A program made the position numbers and the translations under genes. Under the pieces are notes generated by a model that had not been told where the DNA came from, ran no database searches, and was given only the letters and a program-made list of their open reading frames with translations. From NCBI GenBank assembly GCA_020073465.1, contig JAIQFC010000009.1, forward strand, positions 1 through 64,000: DNA of 64,000 nucleotides, read 5' to 3'. Positions 28,174 through 38,100 of this stretch are shown one piece after another; within the stretch, counting starts at the first letter, position 1, and every line of letters begins with the position of its first letter. The DNA is from Terriglobia bacterium (lineage in GTDB: Bacteria; Acidobacteriota; Terriglobia; Terriglobales; Acidobacteriaceae).

Positions 28174-29438
28174 GCTGCTCCCTGAGTGTCTGAATCAACA
28201 GGCTGGCATGAACCTTGATGACCACGCGGTAGCCAGCACGTGGGGATCAAGCGGCAATCCTGCTTGAGTGATCTGTTCTGCTCTCGCCACCAGAAGCGAT
28301 TGGCCTTCATCGCAGCGTCATTGGCCTTTGTGCCTGCATTGTATGCCGCTTGAAAGTCGAATGGCCACAGACCTTGCCAGTCTTCCATCGTCATGTTGAT
28401 TGAGCGAAGGGCAGTTTGGACTTCGCCAATCCAGACTTGAAATGCATCGGTCATCGTTACCATTTTAGATTGAAAACCAGAGGTAAGGCCAACCAGCTGA
28501 CGCCGCTCGATTTGAGGAACAGTAACCGCATCCTTGGGGCTGATCGCCCCAAGGATAACGGTAGACGTGCGCTGGACTACTTCCAGACTCTCTTTCAAGA
28601 GATTCGCATCCCCGTGATAGAGCTGGATGTAATCACTTGAACCAGTTCCGGTTTCGAGTCCAAGAGCATGGCAGACCACAAACGCCACGGCCTCGGCTTC
28701 AGTTTCCCGCACAGTCTTGGTTGTCAAAGTGCGGCGCTCGGCTCGGTGCAACATCTCGTGCGCCAGTTCATGCACAAAAGTTGCCAGCGTCTCGGATGGC
28801 TCCATGTTCGGCAGAATGCGAATCAGGCCGCCATAAGACATGCCCCTCGCCGGTGCAATCTTGTCGGAATACTCCAGCTTGATTCCCTGCGCGCTCGTGA
28901 AGTCGGCCAACTTGTCCAGCTTGTCGCCTACTTCGCCCTTGAATGTGCTGCCGAGTTCGGGTAGTTCTGCGCCTTCGGTCTGGCCAACATCGAACACATA
29001 CACGGCACGAAAACCCACTAGGCGCGGCTCTGGCTTGTCGGTTCTGGCGTCGCTCTGCTGGCTCTGGTCGCCGTCGCTTACAGTGCGTTTGTAGCCAATC
29101 ATCGGGGCAAAGATCATAATCCCCTTTTCCCCGCGTTTCACTCTCCGGCCCAACTCGTTCCATGCGCGAATACCCGCAACTCTGGTTGCCGTTGGACGCT
29201 GGCTAGCAATCAAGAGAATGTTCTGAAAACTGTAGTTGTGAAACTGCGACATTGCAGTGAGATATGCAGAGAGAGCATCACTGTGTCCGGCTTCCAAAGC
29301 CTTGACCAGAGCGTCAATGCTAGCTTTAACGAGTTCCTGATTGTTTTTTGTTTTGCTTGAATCCTTCAATAACATTTTTAATCCCCTGTTCCGCCGGGTA
29401 GGCTGTTTTTGTCTTTCACTTGAGCGGCAGCGAGACAA
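28170..29438 (-). CDS. ArdC-like antirestriction protein (ssDNA-binding N-terminus + zincin metallopeptidase)
   Basis: 'SAYLTAMSQFHNYSFQNILLIASQRPTATRVAGIRAWNELGRRVKRGEKGI' and zinc motif 'FVHELAHEMLH...ETEAEAVAFVV'; start may be internal (MLLKDSSK). Confidence 0.85.
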   Translation of the reverse strand: MSRCRSSERQKQPTRRNRGLKMLLKDSSKTKNNQELVKASIDALVKALEAGHSDALSAYLTAMSQFHNYSFQNILLIASQRPTATRVAGIRAWNELGRRVKRGEKGIMIFAPMIGYKRTVSDGDQSQQSDARTDKPEPRLVGFRAVYVFDVGQTEGAELPELGSTFKGEVGDKLDKLADFTSAQGIKLEYSDKIAPARGMSYGGLIRILPNMEPSETLATFVHELAHEMLHRAERRTLTTKTVRETEAEAVAFVVCHALGLETGTGSSDYIQLYHGDANLLKESLEVVQRTSTVILGAISPKDAVTVPQIERRQLVGLTSGFQSKMVTMTDAFQVWIGEVQTALRSINMTMEDWQGLWPFDFQAAYNAGTKANDAAMKANRFWWREQNRSLKQDCRLIPTCWLPRGHQGSCQPVDSDTQGAA

Positions 29439-29688
29439 AAACAGTTACCGGCGGACACGGGGAAAACGCAGCGGAGCGAAGGGTGGCAGGCCGCGAGCGT
29501 CGGCGCGGTGAGTGCCAAAATGCTTTTGGGTTATGTTTTGGCGCGAAAGCGGCGCTTAGACCTCGTGACCGTCCGAGCCGTGGCCGAACGGCGACCACCG
29601 TAGCAGAGCGCAGTGGACGAAGACGCGCAGCCTCATTGCTCTGCCGCTTTCAATTCGATTCGCAGGAAGAATCCAATACACTGTTCTG

Positions 29689-31182
29689 GTGGACAAGTCC
29701 GTTCAATCCGAGCCTGTGGTGGTGTGGCTTTCGGACTTCAGCGAAGTAGGCGTTCAAGAGGCGACGCTAGAACGGATCAAACAGGCCGGAGGAAGGCTTT
29801 ATCTTAACGTTAAGTTGCCGAGCATCGGGTATTGCGACAGTCACTTGGACATCGCCAGCGACTACTTGGATGCACTCTTTGTCGGGGAAACAATCTATCC
29901 ACTATGCACTCGCGTTGATTGGCAGCACGAATATCGAGAATCATCACACCTCCATTACATTCAATATTGTCTTGAATCTCGCAATTTGACGCCTCTCATC
30001 GACAAGCTCCGGTGGTTGGCTTGCGGTATAGATTGCGAAGACGACTGCGATCAGGAGACTTTCGAGCAGGTTCGGAGCTGCGTAAGCGATTTCGAGTCTG
30101 AACTTCCATTTCGCCGTGTGCATTTTGTCGAATTGGCAGACAACTACATGATTAACCAAGTTACTGGACAGTCTTACGAAAACATTGGGGATGATGCGGA
30201 TTCCGTAGTTTGGAACGAGTTTTTTCCTAATCAGCCAGAATGCAAATTTGGATACATCTTGTCGGCGATGACCCACGAGTTTGGAGGACAATGCTTTTCG
30301 TCAACGTCTGACTGGATAATTGCTGCGGGGCTTCCGATAGAACAACTTCTTGTGAAGTATGGCGGACTGGATGGAGAGATTCAACTAAGCCAGGCGGCGA
30401 TGATCCGTTGTGGCGACATGGATGTCGCGACTAATGATCGCGTTGCCGTGAAAATTGAGTATTCGGCATTCGAGGATGGAGTGCGGATGTTGAGAGAAAC
30501 TGGACGGCTCAACGAGCCGGGGTCGCAATCGTTTCGGATTTCACAAGACGGGTCGATCCTGATTGCCGACATAGGCAACTGGATGTTTGTCAATTTTGCA
30601 GCGGGGGAATCTCGGTTGGGGAAGGTGCAATTGGAGTCAGTTATTGCACGGTTGGGGATGGGGGTCGAGAGCCTGCGCCAATGCCTTGGACGACCAACAA
30701 TGATTGCTTGCAATTGGGACGGTCTTTCAGATGAGCGATTTGAGCGTTTGTGTTGCGACGTATTGGAACGTTGTGGTCATTATGACCGAGAGAGAATCAC
30801 CAAGATGGGGCGCTCACGCTCGCGAGATGGTGGCCGAGACATCATCGCATTTTCCAACCCGCGAGCTGGCCGACCAAGCCGCAAGTTCATCTTCCAGTGT
30901 AAGAGGATTGGAAAAGACAAAGCCTTGGGTGGTAAAAACGTCTCAGTCTCGGATGTGGTTGATCAATTCGGAGCCGGGGGGTTCGGTGTAATGACCTCTG
31001 GACTGATTGACGCGACTCTGTACGACAAGGTTGAGCAAATAGCAAACAACAGGTCGATTGATCGCGACTGGTGGGATCAGCTCAGGCTGGAACGATTCTT
31101 GGCGGAAAACACAGACATCAAGAATCGCTATTTTGACGGTTCGGGAGAACCACAAAATACATGGCAGAGAAGCCAGCATTAG
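29689..31182 (+). CDS. Mrr-like restriction endonuclease with a large uncharacterised N-terminal region
   Basis: 'LSDERFERLCCDVLERCGHYDRERITKMGRSRSRDGGRDIIAF...KFIFQCKR' (PD-(D/E)xK type: D...QxK); GTG start. Confidence 0.7.
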   Translation: MDKSVQSEPVVVWLSDFSEVGVQEATLERIKQAGGRLYLNVKLPSIGYCDSHLDIASDYLDALFVGETIYPLCTRVDWQHEYRESSHLHYIQYCLESRNLTPLIDKLRWLACGIDCEDDCDQETFEQVRSCVSDFESELPFRRVHFVELADNYMINQVTGQSYENIGDDADSVVWNEFFPNQPECKFGYILSAMTHEFGGQCFSSTSDWIIAAGLPIEQLLVKYGGLDGEIQLSQAAMIRCGDMDVATNDRVAVKIEYSAFEDGVRMLRETGRLNEPGSQSFRISQDGSILIADIGNWMFVNFAAGESRLGKVQLESVIARLGMGVESLRQCLGRPTMIACNWDGLSDERFERLCCDVLERCGHYDRERITKMGRSRSRDGGRDIIAFSNPRAGRPSRKFIFQCKRIGKDKALGGKNVSVSDVVDQFGAGGFGVMTSGLIDATLYDKVEQIANNRSIDRDWWDQLRLERFLAENTDIKNRYFDGSGEPQNTWQRSQH

Positions 31183-31288
31183 GGCGGGTCCTGAAGAGTT
31201 GGGCCATAGACGACCGATGAGATGAGATTGGCCGAAAACGGTTTAGTCTGATCAACATACAGAAAACAATAGACATAATCACTATTCT

Positions 31289-31336
31289 TGTATCTTTTCC
31301 TGGGTATTTGTCTGTAATTACCCAGGTTTAGGTACA
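31289..31336 (+). repeat. copy 1 of a 48-bp palindromic operator-like repeat upstream of abiEi-like
   Basis: TGTATCTTTTCCTGGGTATTTGTCTGTAATTACCCAGGTTTAGGTACA. Confidence 0.85.
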
Positions 31337-31416
31337 AACTTGGGAAGGATCCGCTGGCCGTCTGGGATTCAAGATAAGCGCCAGAAAAATAAAGGGATTA
31401 ACGCCACATTCGCACC

Positions 31417-31464
31417 TGTACCTTTTCCTGGGTATTTATGAATATCTACCCAGGTTTTGGTACA
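31417..31464 (+). repeat. copy 2 of the 48-bp palindromic operator-like repeat
   Basis: TGTACCTTTTCCTGGGTATTTATGAATATCTACCCAGGTTTTGGTACA; arms TGTACC-N4-CCTGGGTA / TACCCAGG-N4-GGTACA. Confidence 0.85.
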
Positions 31465-31475
31465 CTTTCCAGGTC

Positions 31476-32087
31476 GTGAAAAAGACGAAAACAAGTGAAC
31501 TGCTACGTCTTGTCGAGCGGAAGCAGACCATTCGCCCCCGTGACCTAGACGGCGTTGGCATCCCGCGCAACTATCTTGGGCGACTCGTGCGCACCGGAAA
31601 GCTGCAAAAACTCGGGCGTGGTCTCTACACGACGAAAACAGCGCTGCCTTCAGAAAACTCCACCCTCCTAGAAGTAAACCAGCGGGTTCCGAAAGCCGTC
31701 ATCTGTCTTCTGTCCGCACTCCGTTTTCATGAGATCGGAACGCAACTGCCGTCAGAGGTCTGGATTGCGGTCGATGTGAAAGCATGGCACGCTTGGCATC
31801 CAATACCGGATTATCCGAATGTCAGAATTGTCCGGTTCTCAGGTAGGGCGATGCAATTCGGGGTACAAGAACATCGCCTCGGTGCAAGAACAATTCGGGT
31901 GTTTAGTCCAGCCAAGACGGTCGCTGATTGTTTTAAGTTCCGAAACAAGATTGGTACAGACGTAGCAATTGAGGCGCTTCGAGAATGTTATCGGGAGAAG
32001 AAGGCTTCAATCGATGACCTTTGGGAAGCGGCCAAGATATGCCGCGTAACAAATGTGATAAGGCCCTACCTGGAGTCCCTCCATTGA
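31476..32087 (+). CDS. AbiEi-family antitoxin / type IV TA transcriptional regulator
   Basis: 'ELLRLVERKQTIRPRDLDGVGIPRNYLGRLVRTGKLQKLGRGLYTT' wHTH start typical of AbiEi; followed by an AbiEii-like gene. Confidence 0.88.
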   Translation: MKKTKTSELLRLVERKQTIRPRDLDGVGIPRNYLGRLVRTGKLQKLGRGLYTTKTALPSENSTLLEVNQRVPKAVICLLSALRFHEIGTQLPSEVWIAVDVKAWHAWHPIPDYPNVRIVRFSGRAMQFGVQEHRLGARTIRVFSPAKTVADCFKFRNKIGTDVAIEALRECYREKKASIDDLWEAAKICRVTNVIRPYLESLH

Positions 32088-33001
32088 GTAAAGGCCCAAC
32101 GAACATCGCGGCGTCGGTTCACCAGCGTCTGTTGAATCTGGCACACGAGCGAAAAGAAGATTTTGGATTCTTGTTGACAAAGTACGCCTTGGAACGAATG
32201 CTCTTTCGTATTTCGCAATCCAAGTATCGGGATGTATTTATTCTGAAGGGCGCATTGATGTTTGAGCTCTGGACAGCGCAACCTTATCGTCCGACTCGGG
32301 ACGCGGATTTCCTTGCCACCGGCGAAAATTCTCTTGAGCGGCTGGGTTCCATCTTCAAGGAGGTCTGCGGAACGGTCGTCGTCAATGATGGGTTACGCTT
32401 CGATCCCGAAAGCGTGGTAGCTATGCGGATCAAGGAGGACGCGGAGTACGAGGGAGTGCGGGTCAGCATCGTCGGATATCTCGGGAAGGCTCGTGTCCCC
32501 ACTCAGATCGACATCGGATTTGGAGACGCCATAACGCCTGCGGTAGCAAAAATGGAATTTCCCTCGATGCTTGATTTCCCTAAAGCCACACTACTCACGT
32601 ATCCGAAGGAGACGGCCATTGCGGAGAAATTCGAAGCGATGGTGAAGTTGGGGATGGCAAACAGTCGAATGAAGGATTTCTATGACGTGCGCAGCTTGTC
32701 TCGGGCCTTTCCGTTCAATGGACGGATACTTTCGGATGCAATCCGGAACACTTTCGACAGGCGGAATACTCCGGTTCCCGGTAAAAAAGCTCCAGTTGCG
32801 TTTACCACTGAGTTCTTCGCTGACGAGAATAAGAAAAAACAATGGAATGCTTTCTGCAACAAGAACAGCAGCTACATCGCTGATACGCCTCTGGAGGGCG
32901 TTTGCTTGGAGATTGCAGGGTTCCTGATGCCAGTAGTGGAAGCCATGGGCAAGAAGGAACCATTTGATCACTTGTGGTCCCCTCATGGTCCTTGGATTTG
33001 A
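32084..33001 (+). CDS. AbiEii/AbiGii-like nucleotidyltransferase toxin (TTG start at 32084 proposed; ORF open from 32021)
   Basis: 'DVFILKGALMFELWTAQPYRPTRDADFLATGEN' NTase motif (GxxL...DxD), 'ETAIAEKFEAMVKLGMANSRMKDFYD'. Confidence 0.88.
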   Translation: MSKGPTNIAASVHQRLLNLAHERKEDFGFLLTKYALERMLFRISQSKYRDVFILKGALMFELWTAQPYRPTRDADFLATGENSLERLGSIFKEVCGTVVVNDGLRFDPESVVAMRIKEDAEYEGVRVSIVGYLGKARVPTQIDIGFGDAITPAVAKMEFPSMLDFPKATLLTYPKETAIAEKFEAMVKLGMANSRMKDFYDVRSLSRAFPFNGRILSDAIRNTFDRRNTPVPGKKAPVAFTTEFFADENKKKQWNAFCNKNSSYIADTPLEGVCLEIAGFLMPVVEAMGKKEPFDHLWSPHGPWI

Positions 33002-33130
33002 GATAGTCGAGCGCCGTGCATCGTGGAACCGGTTTAGGAACGACGTTGGGATCGACCACTGGGCGTGCAAGATTCCCACAACAAGCGAGAGTGGTTTAGT
33101 TGGATTCGTCAATTTCCCGACTGAACCTCG

Positions 33131-35086
33131 CTACTCAAGTGCATATACCTGTTCGAGAAGCTGTGACATCCACCCAGGCTGTCGGTTGTCCGGCGTTCCC
33201 ACAATCATGGCACGATCAAGACCCTGATTGATAGTTTCACAGGAAGTCTCAGGCAGAAGAATACAAGCGTGACAGGCGGCGAGGTTGGCTAGACGCGATC
33301 CCTGTCCACCAAGATTTTCTGAACAGACCGGATCTGCGGAACACCACGACGCGCGATTGAGGGCTCGATGTACGACGGGTCCAAGTCGGTCCGGTCTGCC
33401 GAGACGAACAAGCCCTCCCAAAGTTCCTTCCGAGTCTCCAGCCGCCGTATAGATAAGAATTCCGGCCATCGGTGCGTTCGTATCAGCGGATATATACAGA
33501 CGCTCGCGGAGTGATGCCGTGCTATATCCGCATTCGAAAACAAATTGATTGATGAGAACGTGCGCGAAGCTATGCACAAGAAGATAGCGGGAGGCCCACG
33601 ATCGGTTTGCGGGGGCGAGCGGAGGAAGCGTTTGAAATACGTCCGCCAGTCGGATAACAAACTGATCGCTCAACCGACTCCTGAGCCAGTTTGCGTTAGT
33701 GTTCTGCCAGTCATTAAGCCGATCCTCATTCAATTCGAGGTAAATGCCTTCGCCGAATACCTCGATTGCTGGCAGCCACCTTTCCTGCGCCTGATTTGGA
33801 GGATCACGAAAAAGTTGCCCCATCGCAGATGCCGGCATTCCCGACAAAAGCTGACGACTGGGTTCTAACCGATCAAAACCATAGAAAACTCTTGTCTCAC
33901 GCAAACGTTCTACCAGATTCACCTTGCTTAACCACGATACAAGGTCGTTAGGGACATCCGCCGGGATCACTCTCAGATTAGGAATTTTGTCTGGGTCGTT
34001 GACCTCGACCCGGATGACATTGAACTCAGCTCTACGGAAGGCAAGCAAGTCTGACTCGGGGATGGCGGGAAGAGCCGCGTTTGGTGCGAACGCTGCGGCT
34101 GTCCCAAGAAGACTCTCCAAAGCCTTCTCCACTTGGCCTGCTTCTCTTACCAGTCCTCGCCCTTGGAGTGACACTTGGGCTAGGGCTACCGCGCCTTGTC
34201 GATTGTTCATGTTCCAGAGGGTCTTAGCGATTCCACATGTCCCAGGGTCCTGCTCAATCTCATTTCGGATCTGGCTGACCTCTTCATCTTGTTCTTGCAA
34301 ATCTGGAAGAAGGATGGCAGAAATGGTCTTCGGAAAATAAATGTTGGTCTGATTAATTAGTGCGCCAACCAAGGGGCGGTTGCAGGTTTCGTTGGCACCT
34401 TCACCCAACCATGGCCGGTCGCCGGGACAGTTGATACCTGCCTTTTGGAAAGAACTGCGTTCACCTTCCTCTTCGTCCGGTTTCATCGTAGTGCCTGCAA
34501 GGGATTTTCCCTTACGGCCCGACGATCCGTCCGGGCAGGTAAGACACTCGATCCGGATACTCGTGAGTTCCGAGCCACCGCGATCAGTTAACCTGAGACC
34601 GTCGTCTCCCGCACACTGACACCCTATCCAGTCCTTCCACGGAAATTCGCAAAGATGTCCTGCCGCACACACTGAGATAAAACGGACAGGCTTCCATCTT
34701 CCACCACCGGGTGCTGGGTCAAGTCGCTGGGTATTCAGATTGAACCTGCGCATTTCGCCCGATCTGGTGTTGCGATACCAGCGCGGAAAACGAAGTGCTG
34801 GCACGTAGAGCTGGGCATTTGGGGGTGACGTCTGTCCCGACCGCGCTATGCGGAAGTCCGGCGGCGCACAGAATCTGCCAACATCCAGCAATGAGGCAAG
34901 GCGCGGCTCGAACCGCTCGAATTCAGAGCGATCTTGGCAGGGCAGCAAGCCGCGCGTCTGGTCCCATCGCTTGAACCAGTGATCGAGTCCACAGATCACG
35001 TGGGGCGTGCCACGGCGATCAGTGTAGATGCTGCCTGGGCCGAAAGGTGCAATGATCTGGCCTAGCCGAATTGGTCTATTTGCCAT
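33131..35086 (-). CDS. DrmB-like DUF1998 protein
   Basis: 'RLGQIIAPFGPGSIYTDRRG', 'RYLLVHSFAHVLINQFVFECGYSTASLRERLYI...AGILIYTAAGDSEGTLGGLV', C-terminal Cys cluster 'LANLAACHACILLPETSC'. Confidence 0.85.
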   Translation of the reverse strand: MANRPIRLGQIIAPFGPGSIYTDRRGTPHVICGLDHWFKRWDQTRGLLPCQDRSEFERFEPRLASLLDVGRFCAPPDFRIARSGQTSPPNAQLYVPALRFPRWYRNTRSGEMRRFNLNTQRLDPAPGGGRWKPVRFISVCAAGHLCEFPWKDWIGCQCAGDDGLRLTDRGGSELTSIRIECLTCPDGSSGRKGKSLAGTTMKPDEEEGERSSFQKAGINCPGDRPWLGEGANETCNRPLVGALINQTNIYFPKTISAILLPDLQEQDEEVSQIRNEIEQDPGTCGIAKTLWNMNNRQGAVALAQVSLQGRGLVREAGQVEKALESLLGTAAAFAPNAALPAIPESDLLAFRRAEFNVIRVEVNDPDKIPNLRVIPADVPNDLVSWLSKVNLVERLRETRVFYGFDRLEPSRQLLSGMPASAMGQLFRDPPNQAQERWLPAIEVFGEGIYLELNEDRLNDWQNTNANWLRSRLSDQFVIRLADVFQTLPPLAPANRSWASRYLLVHSFAHVLINQFVFECGYSTASLRERLYISADTNAPMAGILIYTAAGDSEGTLGGLVRLGRPDRLGPVVHRALNRASWCSADPVCSENLGGQGSRLANLAACHACILLPETSCETINQGLDRAMIVGTPDNRQPGWMSQLLEQVYALE

Positions 35087-35108
35087 ACGTGTTGATCGGT
35101 CGTCCCAA

Positions 35109-38100
35109 CTAGTATCCTTGCGTGATCGTTAACTCAGCGTTGCCGTCAACCTGTCGCATACTCGTTGGAACTGCTACCCCGCGTTGTTTCTGAACGATGG
35201 TCGCAAACTGGCCAGGCCAGAGCATTAGGTATTCCCCAGTGGTCGACGGTGGGAACTCTTCCCATTCAAGAGGGCCTTGTTCCCATTTTGCTTGCAGTTC
35301 TTGTCGAACTGCCTCCAGTTCCTGTAACGATCTCGCCTGGTCCTCAGGCAACTGAACAGCGACACAGCGATCTCGCAGCAACTCTGTCCCGGTGTTGATC
35401 GCATTTTCGTACGCCGAATAGTTTTGAACTGAGGCATCGCTGTCTTGACGGGCCCAAGCGAGGAGTGCACCCGGAAGGGCACGTCGAATCGCGGAAAGAG
35501 CGAACGGCGTAGCTGAAGTGGGTTCAACACGTTCATAGAGTCGGCGATGATAGCTGTGGAATTGTTCAAAATGAGAGCGATCACGGCTCTTTGATGGGTT
35601 ATAAATTGTGAGAATCAGTCCGGGTCGCTCATTCCAGCGCCGCCCTACACGACCGGTCACTTGTATGTATTGTGCGGTGGTTTTGGGCTGGCCCACGACC
35701 CCCATGAGTGAAAGCCGTTCGATATCGACTCCGACCTCGATAATATTGGACGCGAGACAAACATCAAGTACTTTGTTGCCGCCCTCAGTGTAGTTGGTAG
35801 AGAGTTGATCCATCATGCCTACGATTTCCGGTTGCGATAGCCGGCTCGTCAGCTCTTCGACGATTCTCAGGTTTCGCCGATCTTGTGGTGCGAAATTTTC
35901 CCTGCTGAAGATGAATTTCAACCGTGAACGAATGTCTGAATCAAAAAGTGTTTTGGCGCCTCCGAGCTCTCGGAGGCTGTTGTAGAAGACCAACAAAGTC
36001 CACCAAGCATCGCGGCGATCCGGAGGGAACGATTGTGGGCGGAAGAGGGCTGATGAGAATGCTCGTACCTGAGTCGTGAGAACGGACCCATAGTCATTGG
36101 CGTGGATTCCGAGATAGAGGCGGCCGGATAGGAGCCTTCCATCATCTCCACGCGCGTATGTGCCAAAAAACGAGTCACCCATAACCAAACCGGGGCTTGG
36201 AAAAAGCTGTGTTTGAGGTCTGGCGTAAAGGGCCTTTACTTGGTCTGCCGCACCGCGAATGGTTGCGGTTGATGCAATTAGTTTGGGTTTTATCCAAGTG
36301 TCATTAACGAAGCGAGAACAAAGACGTTCGAAAATGCCTTCGTACAAACCATACATTGTTCCCAAAGGACCCGAAATGAGATGGAGTTCATCCTGAACGA
36401 TCAATCCAGGTGGCACGTGAGTCTGATGGGCCCTTCCGTCAACGATTGTGCGGCCGAATAATGCCCCAGCCTCCGGCTTGTAAGCGATCATTGCAAATTT
36501 GTCAGCCGTGGCGATTATGAGCGAGGGCGGGTTACGGTAAATCCGTTCATCAATAACTTCGACTGGCAGCCAATCCTGCCAATGTTCCGAACCAAAATCG
36601 CAGGAACCATCGGGGCAAAGCAAGAGCGGCCCTTCGGTAGGGTGGTCATAGATGCCCTTGACGCATAGAGCTTTCCATCTATTTTGCGGTACGTTCCTTG
36701 GTTTTGAACCGTCATACCTACCGATTTCCGACCTACACCACGGACACTCCGTCAAGACGAGCGGGTTTCCGGCTGTCGGCTCTGACCGGAACGCGCTCAC
36801 TTCGGTCTTGGCTTGCGCAATCTTGTTTGGCGACGCGGTGCCGCCTATCCACAGGCCCAGAGAAAACCGTGCTCCGGGTATGGGTGCAATACTGTGTTTT
36901 GCCGGATTGCGACGCAGGAATTCCATTGCGCAGATGAGGCTGGCTGCACGCTGAAACTGCTGCGTCGTCAGCATTCTCAATGTGTAGCGCATCAATGTAT
37001 TCGTGCCGTCACGGGCAGGTACAGGTGTTTCAGGTTCCATCAAGAGTCGTTGATGGAACATATAAAACGCCATCACTGCCAGATAGGCTTCCGTCTTGCC
37101 GCCACCAGTGGGAAACCATATCAGGTCAACAACCTCTCGATCAGATGAGTTGTCGTTGCTCACGCCGTCAATCGACATCAACAGGAAAGCGATCTGGAAA
37201 GCACGCCAATAACCCAAGCTCGAAGTTTCACGATTCTGGGAAAAGACCCGCCAAGGTGAGTCGTTATTTCCTTCCGGCAATATAACCCCTGCATCTTCGT
37301 TCCAACGCAATGGTCGTCTGTTCAGCTGTTTGGTCGCGATTTGCTGGAGAAGCATTGCCAGGTTTGCGAGCTTGAAAGCTTTTCTTGCTTGCTGGTCGGC
37401 GCGCAGAATCTCTATTCCCCTATTGATGCGGTTCAAACAAGCGGTTGCAGCAAGGAGATGACGACTAGCAACGGGTCTCAAGTCAGTTGGCAGAGCATCT
37501 ATTTCCGCTCGCCTTTGGCCAATCCAACTTTGGTACTCCGTGGCCACATTCGTCAGCTTCGGCCATGCACCTGTGTCAAGAGCATCGGGCAGAGCTGCCA
37601 AGTCTCGCATTGAGAGACGTACGCGGTTACCTGCTTGGTCAGCGATATCCGGAGTCATACTCGGGGTCTGAACGGCTGGCATCACGTCTGCGTATAACAC
37701 TCTGGGTTCTTGGCCAGGCTCAGAGTCCCAACCCGCAGCGCATCCGTGTCCAATGCCCCAAGTCGCAGATTCCCTATATAAAAGGGCGAGAGACTGCTCT
37801 TCGGAATCAAGTTGCGAAAATGGCCGCTGGCTCTCCGGATATTTTTCAAAGTGCCCACCTTCGGTCACCACCTCGAAACATGTTTGATAAAGAGTTGCTT
37901 CGCGAGGGTCATTCCCTTGGGCGAGTTGGCTTGAGTTGCGAAGCACAAGTGTCACGAGCCAGACGCCATCTGCATTTTGGACACGGCGAGGATATAGCTC
38001 GAACCTTAATGCGATTGGTGAACCCGTGGGCATGGTGACGTCCCGGGGTACTACTTGTCCTGATTGGAGATCATCGCGACTGATGACAACAGTTGTATCC

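Noticed and set aside
29420-29749. 109-aa Arg-rich plus-strand ORF
   Set aside because: Lies in GC-rich intergenic DNA and overlaps the Mrr-like start; looks like chance coding.
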